Positions 52,918 to 61,397 of a DNA stretch of 61,397 nucleotides are shown piece after piece. The stretch comes from Leptospirillum sp. (GTDB taxonomy: Bacteria; Nitrospirota; Leptospirillia; Leptospirillales; Leptospirillaceae). The stretch covers positions 1 through 61,397 of the forward strand of contig DAHWBS010000004.1 of the NCBI GenBank assembly GCA_027323445.1, written 5' to 3'. The number at the start of each line of letters is the position of its first letter. The first letter of the stretch is position 1. The notes beneath the pieces are model-generated. The model did not search any database. It was given only the letters and a program-made list of their open reading frames with translations, and was not told the DNA's origin. A program made the translations under genes and the position numbers.

Positions 52918-53910
52918 ATGAATCCCCTTGCGATGGAAAGCCTGAGAAATGTGTGGACGGATTACGCCAGTGACCTGAAGGCTGTCGAAAGCTCCCTTCA
53001 CGGACTCACGCTCGATGCGAATGCGACAATACGCGATGTGACGTCTCATCTGTTTGGAAGCGGCGGAAAGCGTCTGCGTCCGATGCTCCTGATCATCTCC
53101 TCCCGCCTGTCCGGTTATGATGGTTCAAACATGATCCTTCTGTCGGCGGCTGTCGAATTCATCCATACGGCAACTCTTCTTCACGATGATGTGGTAGACC
53201 ATGCCGAGATCCGTCGCGGGAAGCCGGCGGCCAATCAGGTCTGGGGCAATCAGGCGGCCATTCTGGTGGGAGACTACCTTTATGCGACAGCCCTGTATAT
53301 CGCCACCGGCATCCATGATCATGAGATCAACGATATCCTGACCCTGGCATGCCGACAGATGTCCGAGGGGGAAATTCTCGAGTTGATGCTGGACAATAAC
53401 CCCCAGGCAACCGAAGAAGAGTATCTGGAGGTGGTTGCAAGAAAGACCGCGGCACTCACCGCCGGAACCTGCCGGATGGGGGGAATTCTCGGAGGTCTTG
53501 ATGCCGCAGGCCGAAAGGCTCTTGAGGATTACGGCTATTTTGCCGGAATGGCTTTTCAGGTTGCGGATGATGCCCTTGATTACATGGCCAAGGAAGAGCG
53601 ACTGGGCAAGACCCTCGGAAAAGATCTTTCCGAGGGGAAGATGACTCTCCCTCTCCTGCATTGTCTCTCCGCGGTTTCTCCTTCAAATCGGGAAAATATT
53701 ATTTCCTGCATGGGCAAGGGAGATCTTTCTCCGGGAGACCTGAAAATGGTGCTCTCTTTTATGAAAGAAACCTCTTCGCTCGAATATGCTCTGTCACGTG
53801 CGACAGGATTTATGAATCAGGCCCGGGCTGCCCTGGACTACTTCCCGAACTCTTCCCATCGGCAAAATCTCCTGGCATTGTCGGATTTCATCATTGAGCG
53901 GGATCTCTGA
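52918..53910 (+). CDS. ispB: polyprenyl diphosphate synthase (octaprenyl type)
   Basis: 330 residues. GSGGKRLRPML, first Asp-rich motif LLHDDVVDHAEIRRG and second QVADDALDY are those of long-chain trans-prenyltransferases. It makes the quinone side chain. Divergent from the 52371-52700 gene. No Shine-Dalgarno before the ATG. Confidence 0.93.
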   Translation: MNPLAMESLRNVWTDYASDLKAVESSLHGLTLDANATIRDVTSHLFGSGGKRLRPMLLIISSRLSGYDGSNMILLSAAVEFIHTATLLHDDVVDHAEIRRGKPAANQVWGNQAAILVGDYLYATALYIATGIHDHEINDILTLACRQMSEGEILELMLDNNPQATEEEYLEVVARKTAALTAGTCRMGGILGGLDAAGRKALEDYGYFAGMAFQVADDALDYMAKEERLGKTLGKDLSEGKMTLPLLHCLSAVSPSNRENIISCMGKGDLSPGDLKMVLSFMKETSSLEYALSRATGFMNQARAALDYFPNSSHRQNLLALSDFIIERDL

Positions 53911-53955
53911 ACTTCCACCCCGTCACCAACACTTCCATCTGAAAGGATCTTCACC

Positions 53956-55236
53956 TTGGCAGAAGTTCAACCATTCAAAGGTCTTGTCTATCCGGATTCC
54001 CTCAAAGGGAAAATGGAATCATTAACCACTCCTCCCTATGACATTATTTCCCGGGAAGCCCAGGACGAGTTCTACAAAAAAGATCCGAACAACGTTATTC
54101 GGCTTGAGCTCCCCAAAGCCTTTGAAGGGGAAGTTCCCGGAAAGAACCGCTACTCGCAGGCGGCTTCCGATCTCGCGCGCATGATTTCGGAAGGCGTTCT
54201 GGTCGAAGACTCCAGTCCGGCTTTCTATACCTACAAGATGAGTTATCGTTTCGGGCCGGAAAACGAGCTCAGGACGGTGGAAGGATTTATCGGCCGCGTT
54301 CGCCTGGAAGAGTGGGAAAAGAAGGTTGTTTACCCCCACGAAAGGACCCTTGCCGGCCCAAAAGAAGACCGTATGGCTCTTTTTCGTGCAACGAAAGCCT
54401 CTTTCAGCCAGATCTACTGTGTCTACTCCGATCCTTCGGCAAAAATCATGGGAAACCTTTCTTCCGCCGCTACGCCGAGGTTTCGCTGCGTGGACGGGGA
54501 CGGGGTCATTCACGAGGTCGCTTCCGTAACAGATCCCGGGGTGGTTTCGGCCGTGTCCGGATTCTTTCCGTCGACTCCGCTTTTTATCGCCGACGGCCAT
54601 CACCGCTATGAGACCTACCTTGCCTACCGGAACGAGCGAAGGAAAGAAGAGCCAAATGCGGGTCCAAACGCTCCGTTCGAGTTTGTGACGGTCTTTTTGG
54701 TTGCGATGGAAAATCCCGGCTTGACCGTGCTTCCGACACACCGGATGGTGCATAACGTGGGTGAAAACCCATGGGCGGTCCTGACTGGTCCCAAAAGCCC
54801 GCTCAAGACGGTGGCCACTTTTTCCATTGGTCAGGAGACAGCGTTTCAGAAGGCTCTTCTCGAATCTCCTCCCGGAGAAATCCTCTTTGGTATGGTCGGA
54901 GGTTCTCCAGTGGAGTACCGGATTGTCTCTCTTCCCCGTACCAAGGGTCCTGGTGTGCAGGCGCTTGACAGCTATTGGCTCCAGGAAGGGGTTCTCGCCG
55001 AGGTTCTTTCTGTTACACGTGAGCGTGTGGCAAAGGAAGATCTTCTTCGCTACAGCAAGTCTGCAGACGAAGTGATCAGGAAGATCAGGGCGGGTGAGTA
55101 TCCTGTAGCCTTTATTCTGAGACCCACCGGTGCCAGGGTTGTGGAAGATGTTTCTCTCAGGGGTGAGTTGATGCCCCAGAAATCGACTTATTTCTATCCA
55201 AAACCGTTGACCGGCATGGTGATGAGGCTCTTGTAG
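53956..55236 (+). CDS. DUF1015 family protein
   Basis: 426 residues from TTG at 53956 (AAAGGA upstream). PFKGLVYP, TTPPYDIIS, VYPHERTLAGPKEDRMAL and FIADGHHRYETYLAYR are the family's signature blocks. Members are suspected to be kinase-like or serine-metabolism enzymes, unproven here. It follows ispB by 45 bp and ends at a terminator. Confidence 0.9.
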   Translation: MAEVQPFKGLVYPDSLKGKMESLTTPPYDIISREAQDEFYKKDPNNVIRLELPKAFEGEVPGKNRYSQAASDLARMISEGVLVEDSSPAFYTYKMSYRFGPENELRTVEGFIGRVRLEEWEKKVVYPHERTLAGPKEDRMALFRATKASFSQIYCVYSDPSAKIMGNLSSAATPRFRCVDGDGVIHEVASVTDPGVVSAVSGFFPSTPLFIADGHHRYETYLAYRNERRKEEPNAGPNAPFEFVTVFLVAMENPGLTVLPTHRMVHNVGENPWAVLTGPKSPLKTVATFSIGQETAFQKALLESPPGEILFGMVGGSPVEYRIVSLPRTKGPGVQALDSYWLQEGVLAEVLSVTRERVAKEDLLRYSKSADEVIRKIRAGEYPVAFILRPTGARVVEDVSLRGELMPQKSTYFYPKPLTGMVMRLL

Positions 55237-55280
55237 AAGATTCGTTGCTTCATTATTTTTTCATCCAGAAAAATTCAAGA

Positions 55281-55319
55281 AAGGGGAGTCAGGACTTTGG
55301 TTCTGACTCCCTTTTTTTT
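55281..55319. terminator. bidirectional terminator between the DUF1015 gene and rluD
   Basis: AAGGGGAGTCAG (55281-55292) pairs with CTGACTCCCTT (55303-55313), one bulge, followed by eight T on the plus strand; an A/G-rich tract lies on the other side. The genes converge here. Confidence 0.87.
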
Positions 55320-55323
55320 CAGG

Positions 55324-56385
55324 TCATCCCGGGTTTTCGAGAGGTGACAGATGTGCGAGTGCCCGCTCGAAGTCAGCCGGTAGTGGCGCTTCAAAGGAGA
55401 GTTCGACCCCTGTTTCCGGATGGAGAAAGGTCAGTCTTGCGGCGTGGAGCATTTGTCTGGGGTAACGTTCGGGAGAGCCGGCATTTTTTCCGGCATAGAC
55501 CTTGTCACCCAAAAGAGGATGGCCGATATGTTTGAAATGGACCCGAATCTGGTGCGTTCTTCCGGTTAAAAGCGTGATATCCATCAATGCGCAGTTTTCC
55601 CGGTAAGAGGAAATGACCCGATAGCGTGTGATGGACGGCTTCCCGTCTTCTCGCACGGCAAACATTTTCCGGTCATGGGAGGATCTCCCAAGAGGCGCGT
55701 CGATCTCTCCCCGGCGCTTTTTGGGAATTCCGGACACCAGCGCAAGATAGCGTTTTGAGACGATCCTGTCCCTGAACTGGACCATCAGGTTGTTGACGGC
55801 GTATTCGGTTTTGCCAATGACCATGACTCCTGACGTATCCTGATCAAGGCGATGCACCAGACCTGCCCGTGCCAGTTTTCCGGGAGCTTCCCCATCATCG
55901 CCGTCTGCCGGTGGGGCCTTTTCTTCCGCAGGGAGATCCTGTGGTTCGATTCCGGAATCCGCAAGGTCACTGACCGGAAGTTCGTGATTGTGCCCGAAAT
56001 GGGCTAAAAGTCCGTTGACGAGAGTTCCGTTGGGGTGGCCGGGAGCCGGGTGGACGACGAGACCGGCGGGTTTGTTCAGGACAAGCACAGTATCATCTTC
56101 ATAAAGGATCTGCAGATCCATTTTCTGGGGAAGATCCATTTGCTGGCGGGGAGGCGGGATCAAAAGCTGGATGGTATCTCCCATCCTGACCTTGTGGGAG
56201 GGAGATACCATCAGGCCGTTTACGAGAACAAGCCCTTCCTCCATAAGTCGATGGACTCTCGATCGGGAGAAAGGAACGCACTGGGCAACAAGGTATTGAT
56301 CGACCCTTCTTGGCGTTTCAATTCTGGGGACCTTGTACTCCCGGAACTCCCCCTGTTCGGGGTGAGGCCGGGAAGTCTCAGGCAT
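55324..56385 (-). CDS. rluD: 23S rRNA pseudouridine synthase, RluD family
   Basis: 353 residues from the ATG at 56385, inside the last codons of the upstream TPR gene (8-bp overlap); a longer frame overlaps more. S4 domain at about 25-80 (RVDQYLVAQ, SRSRVHRLMEEGLV), catalytic HRLDQDTSG and RTHQIRVHFKHIGHPLLGD. A Gly/Asp/Ala-rich insert of about 35 residues precedes the catalytic motif and is absent from typical RluD. Confidence 0.9.
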   Translation of the reverse strand: MPETSRPHPEQGEFREYKVPRIETPRRVDQYLVAQCVPFSRSRVHRLMEEGLVLVNGLMVSPSHKVRMGDTIQLLIPPPRQQMDLPQKMDLQILYEDDTVLVLNKPAGLVVHPAPGHPNGTLVNGLLAHFGHNHELPVSDLADSGIEPQDLPAEEKAPPADGDDGEAPGKLARAGLVHRLDQDTSGVMVIGKTEYAVNNLMVQFRDRIVSKRYLALVSGIPKKRRGEIDAPLGRSSHDRKMFAVREDGKPSITRYRVISSYRENCALMDITLLTGRTHQIRVHFKHIGHPLLGDKVYAGKNAGSPERYPRQMLHAARLTFLHPETGVELSFEAPLPADFERALAHLSPLENPG

Positions 56386-57313
56386 CCCCTTTTTTTCGGG
56401 ACCGTTTTCTGGGTGTGGCAGCGTCGGTGGTCCTTGCAGCGGCTTTCTGGGCATTTTCCAGATACAGGCGAATCATGCTGTTTCCGGGATCCTGTGTCTG
56501 GGCGATCTTCCATTCGGAGATGGCTCGTTCGATATTCTCCTGATCCATCAGGACAGACCCAAGGTCGATTCTTGCCTGAAGATTCATCGGGTTGAGAGAG
56601 AGAGCCTCTTCAAGCATGGAGATAGCGGCATCTTTTTCGCCGGCCATGGACAACGACCAGCCGAGTTCCCTCAAAATTTCATCGCTCGGGGAGATTTCGA
56701 GCGCATCTTCCCACTCAAGAATGGCTTCTTCCCACTTTCCCTGCTCCGAGTAAAGAAGGCCCAGAAGCTGATGGACCCTGGGATGGGTGGGGTCGACTTC
56801 GGAAAGTTCAAGGAAAATTCTTTCGGCCTCATCGAGATGGCCCTGTTCAAAAAAGATTTTGCCCAGAGTCTCGAAGGCATCGGTATTGAGCGGGTCTTCT
56901 TCAAGAAGAGTGTTTAACAGACGGACGGCCTGTCGGATCTCGCCTTTTCCGTGCAGGGCAAAGGCCGTATGAAGCATGGCATCGCGCTGTTCGGATGTGG
57001 AAAGGGTTCTTTTGAGAAGCATGCGGCCGACAGTCGTCGCTTCCTCGAATTCCCGGTGGTAGACGAGAAGGTGGAGAAGATAGAGCGACAGACGGTTGTT
57101 CTTCGGCATTTCCAGGAGAAACTCCCGGACTTTTACCATGGCAAGGTCAAAGCGTTCGGCCATGATGAGCGAGTCGATCAGACAATACCTGCCAACTTCC
57201 GATTTGGGGTCGGATGAGAGAAGAGCCAGACAAAGATTGTAGGCTTTGAGCCACTCTTTGTTCTCGAGGGCGATTTGGATTCTGGGCGTCAACTGCTTTG
57301 CAGCATTGTCCAT
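56378..57313 (-). CDS. TPR-repeat protein
   Basis: 311 residues from the ATG at 57313 behind AAAGGAGG; a start at 57349 would add 12 residues without a good RBS. About seven TPRs (for example ETLGKIFFEQGHLDEAERIF and HQLLGLLYSEQGKWEEAI) and a basic C-terminal tail. Probably cytoplasmic scaffold. It lies between lspA and rluD. Confidence 0.85.
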   Translation of the reverse strand: MDNAAKQLTPRIQIALENKEWLKAYNLCLALLSSDPKSEVGRYCLIDSLIMAERFDLAMVKVREFLLEMPKNNRLSLYLLHLLVYHREFEEATTVGRMLLKRTLSTSEQRDAMLHTAFALHGKGEIRQAVRLLNTLLEEDPLNTDAFETLGKIFFEQGHLDEAERIFLELSEVDPTHPRVHQLLGLLYSEQGKWEEAILEWEDALEISPSDEILRELGWSLSMAGEKDAAISMLEEALSLNPMNLQARIDLGSVLMDQENIERAISEWKIAQTQDPGNSMIRLYLENAQKAAARTTDAATPRKRSRKKGDA

Positions 57314-57360
57314 GGAGAGACCTCCTTTGCCCGGCGTATCTTTTTTCATTGAAATCTTTT

Positions 57361-57927
57361 CTAGTGAACCGTATTGCCGGGATTTTGGGGTTTTCCGGGT
57401 GATGATTCCGGAGATGTTCCGGAAGGTGTCGTGAAAAGTCCGAGACCCACGAGCAGGGAAACACCAATGACAATGGCCGAATCCGCAACGTTAAAAGCTG
57501 GCCAGTGATGCCCTGCAACCTGGAAATCAATAAAATCCACAACCCGGCCCCCCAGGACCCTGTCACTCAGGTTTCCGAGGGCACCTCCCAGAACCAGCGC
57601 CAGGGGGAGGAACTCAAAACCTCCTTCCCGGCGCCTTCTGGAACTATAATAAATGATCCCACCCGCGGCCGCAACGGTCACCCCTACAAGAATCATCCGG
57701 TGAAGGGTTTCCCCGTCACCCTGAAACATTCCGAAGACGATCCCGGAGTTTCTGACAGAGACGATCTGGAAAAAATGAGGGATGACCACGATGGCTTCCC
57801 CAGGAAAGAGAGCCTGATGGATCCAGTTTTTTGTGAGCTGGTCGACAAGAAAAACGGAGACGACGATCAGCGTGTAGAGCCACCAGCTGAACTTCCATGA
57901 AACGGGTGCATCGGAGCTAGATCCCAT
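57361..57927 (-). CDS. lspA: lipoprotein signal peptidase
   Basis: 188 residues with four membrane helices. GALGNLSDR and AFNVADSAIVIG carry the catalytic aspartates. It removes signal peptides from lipoproteins. It overlaps ileS by 11 bp, the common ileS-lspA pair. Confidence 0.95.
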   Translation of the reverse strand: MGSSSDAPVSWKFSWWLYTLIVVSVFLVDQLTKNWIHQALFPGEAIVVIPHFFQIVSVRNSGIVFGMFQGDGETLHRMILVGVTVAAAGGIIYYSSRRRREGGFEFLPLALVLGGALGNLSDRVLGGRVVDFIDFQVAGHHWPAFNVADSAIVIGVSLLVGLGLFTTPSGTSPESSPGKPQNPGNTVH

Positions 57928-60829
57928 TGGATGCGCCTTCTTCCCGGAGTTTTGCTTCCCGGACGATCGGAAAGCATCTATGGCACAAAGGAAGGTGCTC
58001 CGGGTTGTCTCCCGTGGCGGGGGTTACCATCCAGCATCGTTCGCATTTGGTTCCCGAGGCCCGACTGATCATCCAGGTCGCTCCCGGGAGAGCCTGGCTT
58101 TCCGTGACGGCCAGAATGGTGGATCCGTCCTTGTCCGGAGTTTCTTTCAGGAAGGAGAATCCGGAAACGATGAGGAACATTGCCGGGTAGCCGGGAGGGA
58201 AATGTTTCCAGGCCGCGGGGATCGGGTTTTCTCCGGTAATGAATGCCACTTCGACATCCAGACCGGATCCCGCTTCCTTTTTTTTCCGTAAATCATCGAT
58301 AATCCGGCCAAACTCCTGACGATAAATCAGCAGCTCTTCCATGCTTTTTTCAAGGGTCTCGTCGCGGCGTCCGGGAACCAGGGGCGGATAAACTTCGCTC
58401 TGTACCCATGTGGCCGAATCGTTTGAGCCATTGGGGAGAAGTGCAAGGGGCAGAAGACTTTCCGAGATTTCGTCCGAGGTAAAAACGAGAATCGGCTGGA
58501 TCAGGAGCAAGAGTTCCCGCAGGATCAAGGCCATCGTTTTTTGTGTTCCGGTCCGAAGGGGCGATTGTTCGGCCTCTGTGTAGAGGCGGTCCTTGATCAT
58601 GTCGAAGTACAACGCCGAAAGGGAAACGGAGCAGAATCCCGACAGGTGGTGCACGACTGCCGGGAAGTCATAATCCCTGTAGGCCGCGATGATTGTTGTT
58701 TTTGTTCCTTCCCAGAGGGAAAGAATCCATCGGTCAAGGGGGTCGCCTGAATCTTCTGTCCCGATGGCAGATGGCTGATAGTCATAGAGATTTCCCATCA
58801 TGAAACGGAATGTGTTTCTGATTTTGCGGTAGGACTCGACCAGATGGGACAAAATGACCGGGGAGAGCCGGATATCCTCACGGTAGTCGGAGGAGGCTGC
58901 CCAGAGACGCAAGATGTCCGCCCCGTGTTGCTTGATGATTTCCGACGGACTGATGACGTTTCCGATCGTTTTGGCCATTTTTCTTCCCTGACCATCGACA
59001 ACGAACCCGTGTGTCAGGACGGATTTGTAGGGAGGGGCATTGTGAAGGGCCACACTTGTCAGAAGGGAGGAATGGAACCACCCCCTGTGCTGGTCGGATC
59101 CCTCAAGATACAGGTCTGCCGGCCAGGAAAGCCCCGGTCTTCCCTTGAGAACGGCTTCATGGCTGACTCCCGAATCGAACCAGACGTCGAGGATATCCCG
59201 CTCGAGTTCAAGGTTCTGGCTATGGCAACGGGGGCAGGAAACACCCTTCTTGATTTCCCCGGCCTGTTCCGGATCAAACCAGAAATCGATTCCTTCCTTT
59301 CGGGTCCTGGCGACGAGACGATCCATGAGGCCATTGTCGAGGAAGCTTTCTCCGCAATCGGAGCATCCGAGTGCCGGGATCGGAACCCCCCAGGATCGCT
59401 GCCTTGAAAGACACCAGTCGGGCCGGTTCTCGATCATGGCGGTGATCCTGTTTTCTCCCCGGGCGGGAATCCATGAAACCGTCCGGATCGCCGCAAGGGT
59501 TCTTTGGCGAAGGTTTTCTGCGGAAAGGGAGAGGAACCACTGTGGCGTGGCCCGGAAAATCACAGGTTTCTTGCATCGCCAGCAGTGGGGATAGGAGTGG
59601 CGATAGGCGGAATGGGAAACCAGACGGCCAAGGGAGGAGAGAAGTTCCAGAATCCGGTCGTTTGAAGCCATGACAGGTTTGCCGACAAATTCGTCGAGCC
59701 CGATCTCGGCAAGGGTCTGCAGGTATCGTCCCCGATTGTCCACAGGAGCCTCGATGGGTAGTCCGTGGACAAGGCCCAGGCGGTGGTCGTCCTCACCATG
59801 TCCGGGGGCGATATGAACCATTCCCGTCCCCTGGTCCATCGTGACAAAATCCCCCGGGAGGAGAGGAACCTGCGCTCCGGTGAGGGGAGATGTGACAAAG
59901 GGGATCTCCCGGGCCAGATCCTCTCCCTTGAGGACCCTGATGACGGCAAATCCTCCGGAGAGTTCGCCAAGGCCGGCAAAATGGCCGTCTTCTGTCCAGA
60001 GGGTCTGGGAGACATAAAGACGGTCGTTTTTGGCGAAGGGTCCGGTTTCTTCCCCGCCTGTGTGTCTGAGCTCAAGGTAATGGGCATCAGGGTGATAGGC
60101 GACCGCCTTGTTGGCCGGAAGTGTCCAGGGGGTCGTGGTCCAGATGGCGATGAAGGCCTTTTCCGGGGATGTTCCGGTTCGGGGGGTTTCAAAAAGAACG
60201 GTTGCTGCCTGCGAGGTATGGTCTTCGTATTCGACCTCCGCCTCTGCAAGGGCCGTTTCGCACTGGGGGCACCAGAGAACCGGCTTGACTCCCTTGTAGA
60301 CCAGACCTTTTTTGACCATTTGTGCGAAAGAATCCAGGATGGTGGCTTCATAGTCAAAAGACATCGTGAGATAGGGATGATCCCAGTCGGCCATGACCCC
60401 CATCCGTCGAAACTCCTCCATCTGGATCTTGACGAATTCACTGGCGGATTCCCGGCACTTTGTCCGGATCTCGACTGCGGTCATTTCGGAGCGATTCTTT
60501 TTCAGGTCTTTCAGGACCTTGTGCTCGATGGGGAGTCCATGACAGTCCCATCCGGGGATATAAACGGGACGCTTCCCTTCGCGGATGGCGACTCGGTTGA
60601 TCATGTCTTTCAGCACCTTGTTCAGGGCATGACCCATGTGAAGGTGTCCATTGGCATAAGGAGGCCCGTCGTGGAGAATGAAAAGGGAGCGGTCGGCCAT
60701 CCGGGACAAAAGGGACTGTTCGAGGTTTTTTGAATTCCAGTGATTCAGTATGGAGGGTTCTTTTTCCGGTAGCCCGGCTTTCATGGGGAAACTTGTCTTG
60801 GGAAGGTTCAGGGTCTCTTTGATTTCCAC
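57917..60829 (-). CDS. ileS: isoleucyl-tRNA synthetase
   Basis: 970 residues from GTG at 60829. PPYANGHLHMGH is the HIGH motif; PVIFRATPQWF and WCLSRQRSWGVPIP are typical. The second signature reads GRKMAKTIGN, so KMSKS is replaced by KMAKT. The C-terminal zinc site CERCW...CHRC is present. Bacterial (type 1) IleRS. Confidence 0.95.
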   Translation of the reverse strand: MEIKETLNLPKTSFPMKAGLPEKEPSILNHWNSKNLEQSLLSRMADRSLFILHDGPPYANGHLHMGHALNKVLKDMINRVAIREGKRPVYIPGWDCHGLPIEHKVLKDLKKNRSEMTAVEIRTKCRESASEFVKIQMEEFRRMGVMADWDHPYLTMSFDYEATILDSFAQMVKKGLVYKGVKPVLWCPQCETALAEAEVEYEDHTSQAATVLFETPRTGTSPEKAFIAIWTTTPWTLPANKAVAYHPDAHYLELRHTGGEETGPFAKNDRLYVSQTLWTEDGHFAGLGELSGGFAVIRVLKGEDLAREIPFVTSPLTGAQVPLLPGDFVTMDQGTGMVHIAPGHGEDDHRLGLVHGLPIEAPVDNRGRYLQTLAEIGLDEFVGKPVMASNDRILELLSSLGRLVSHSAYRHSYPHCWRCKKPVIFRATPQWFLSLSAENLRQRTLAAIRTVSWIPARGENRITAMIENRPDWCLSRQRSWGVPIPALGCSDCGESFLDNGLMDRLVARTRKEGIDFWFDPEQAGEIKKGVSCPRCHSQNLELERDILDVWFDSGVSHEAVLKGRPGLSWPADLYLEGSDQHRGWFHSSLLTSVALHNAPPYKSVLTHGFVVDGQGRKMAKTIGNVISPSEIIKQHGADILRLWAASSDYREDIRLSPVILSHLVESYRKIRNTFRFMMGNLYDYQPSAIGTEDSGDPLDRWILSLWEGTKTTIIAAYRDYDFPAVVHHLSGFCSVSLSALYFDMIKDRLYTEAEQSPLRTGTQKTMALILRELLLLIQPILVFTSDEISESLLPLALLPNGSNDSATWVQSEVYPPLVPGRRDETLEKSMEELLIYRQEFGRIIDDLRKKKEAGSGLDVEVAFITGENPIPAAWKHFPPGYPAMFLIVSGFSFLKETPDKDGSTILAVTESQALPGATWMISRASGTKCERCWMVTPATGDNPEHLPLCHRCFPIVREAKLREEGASNGI

Positions 60830-60982
60830 GAGGTCTCTTTTTCTCCTGTATCTGATATCTGGTCAATGGCGGGCATCCAGCAGGAATTGCCGGGAGTCTT
60901 CCGTTCGCCCGGAAGCTTTTCGCGAGGTTTTGTCCGGCCCTTGTCTAACAGTGGACATTTGGTTATGATGGGCGTTCTGAAA

Positions 60983-61057
60983 GGGCGATTAGCTCAGCGG
61001 TAGAGCACTGCCTTCACACGGCAGGGGTCACAGGTTCGAAACCTGTATCGCCCACCA
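60983..61057 (+). tRNA. tRNA-Val (anticodon CAC)
   Basis: 75 nt with encoded CCA. Acceptor GGGCGAT/ATCGCCC, D arm AGCTCAGCGGTAGAGC, anticodon stem CTGCC/GGCAG with loop TTCACAC, and T arm CAGGTTCGAAACCTG. All stems pair. Reads GUG codons. Confidence 0.97.
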
Positions 61058-61244
61058 TTCCCCCCTGTCATTCCTGAAAACGTCCTTCTCCCAAAATGGA
61101 TTTTTGGATGCAATCCTGGTGCGATCGAATTCCGTTTACCCGTTCACTTTAATCTATTTTGGGTCTTCGGGGAAAGGGGATCTTCATGGCAACGTCTGTG
61201 AAATGGGGCGACCTCCAGTGGCGGGTTCAGATCTGAATTGAAGC

Positions 61245-61397
61245 CTATCGGAAACGATGACCCGGAAGATGTTCTTTTGGGACATTCTCCGGATGTTCCC
61301 TTGTGTATTGCGTCAGGAAGACTTCCAGCTCATCGATAGGCAGCGGTCTTGACAGGGCAAATCCCTGAATGACCGGACAGGAGAGGCTTTTCAGAAT
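61245..61397 (-). CDS. EAL-domain protein, C-terminal end (partial)
   Basis: 50 residues remain, the gene running out of the window. CPVIQGFALSRPLP matches the closing motif of EAL c-di-GMP phosphodiesterases (QGY.FSRPLP), then IDELEVFLTQ and a short basic tail. Upstream domains cannot be seen. Confidence 0.8.
   Translation of the reverse strand: MLKSLSCPVIQGFALSRPLPIDELEVFLTQYTREHPENVPKEHLPGHRFR

Overview
The window is a chromosomal segment, mid-fifties %GC by eye, from a Gram-negative diazotroph (lpxC, lspA, outer-membrane barrels, lipoproteins). A complete Mo-nitrogenase cluster, NifI1/NifI2 PII proteins, archaeal-type PEP carboxylase and paired molybdate uptake systems fit a Leptospirillum-like member of the Nitrospirota. 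This taxonomic call is an inference from gene content; no marker RNA lies in the window.

Left flank (1-3680): a small heavy-metal-binding protein gene, sequence resembling IS21-type termini, a TacA/TacT-type toxin-antitoxin pair with a good sigma-70 promoter, about 390 bp without a gene, then a GC-rich two-gene alkylation-repair operon (Ada-AlkA fusion, Ogt). This part looks acquired.

Nitrogen-fixation region (3723-27067, all minus strand). From a consensus sigma-54 promoter at 27052-27067 transcription runs through nifH, nifD, nifK, nifE, nifN, nifX, a DUF269 gene, nifB, a 2[4Fe-4S] ferredoxin gene, a hesB/iscA gene, a TPR gene, an LRV-FeS gene, nifS, a DegT-like gene, a small orphan, nifZ, an Nfu-like gene, nifT, a second small orphan, a SIR2-like gene, fdxB, nifW, nifI1 and nifI2, ending at a strong hairpin terminator (9023-9058). 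A second unit starts from its own sigma-54-type promoter (8938-8951): ANTAR regulator, DUF683 gene, nifV, hesA, modA, modB, modC. nifU, nifQ and nifA are not in the window. The roughly 200-nt nifH leader holds a canonical intrinsic terminator preceded by two small hairpins, the second sharing bases with the terminator; with an ANTAR-type antiterminator in the same region this suggests nifH is controlled by attenuation.

Molybdate/envelope block (27280-32038, minus): a MOT1-type molybdate permease gene with a sigma-54-type promoter (32164-32178) and a perfect TGT-N10-ACA NifA-type upstream site (32256-32271), followed by two outer-membrane barrel genes and a TPR lipoprotein gene. Molybdate import thus flanks the nif genes on both sides and is probably co-regulated with them.

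Housekeeping block (32496-44329, plus): rplI, rpmH, rnpA, yidD, yidC, mnmE, mnmG, rsmG, a parS site, parA, parB, a bactofilin gene, mnmA, a DEDD exonuclease gene and rnc. This is the usual origin-proximal gene order, without dnaA here.

Right part (44444-61397): a 43-residue membrane protein gene with repeated ATGAAAC heptamers upstream, a TusA-like gene, a 2Fe-2S ferredoxin gene, a bifunctional-nuclease gene, a lipoprotein gene, lpxC, a membrane protein gene, archaeal-type ppcA, a CopD-like gene, suhB, a site-2 protease gene, ispB, a DUF1015 gene, rluD, a TPR gene, lspA, ileS, tRNA-Val(CAC) and the 3' end of an EAL-domain gene.
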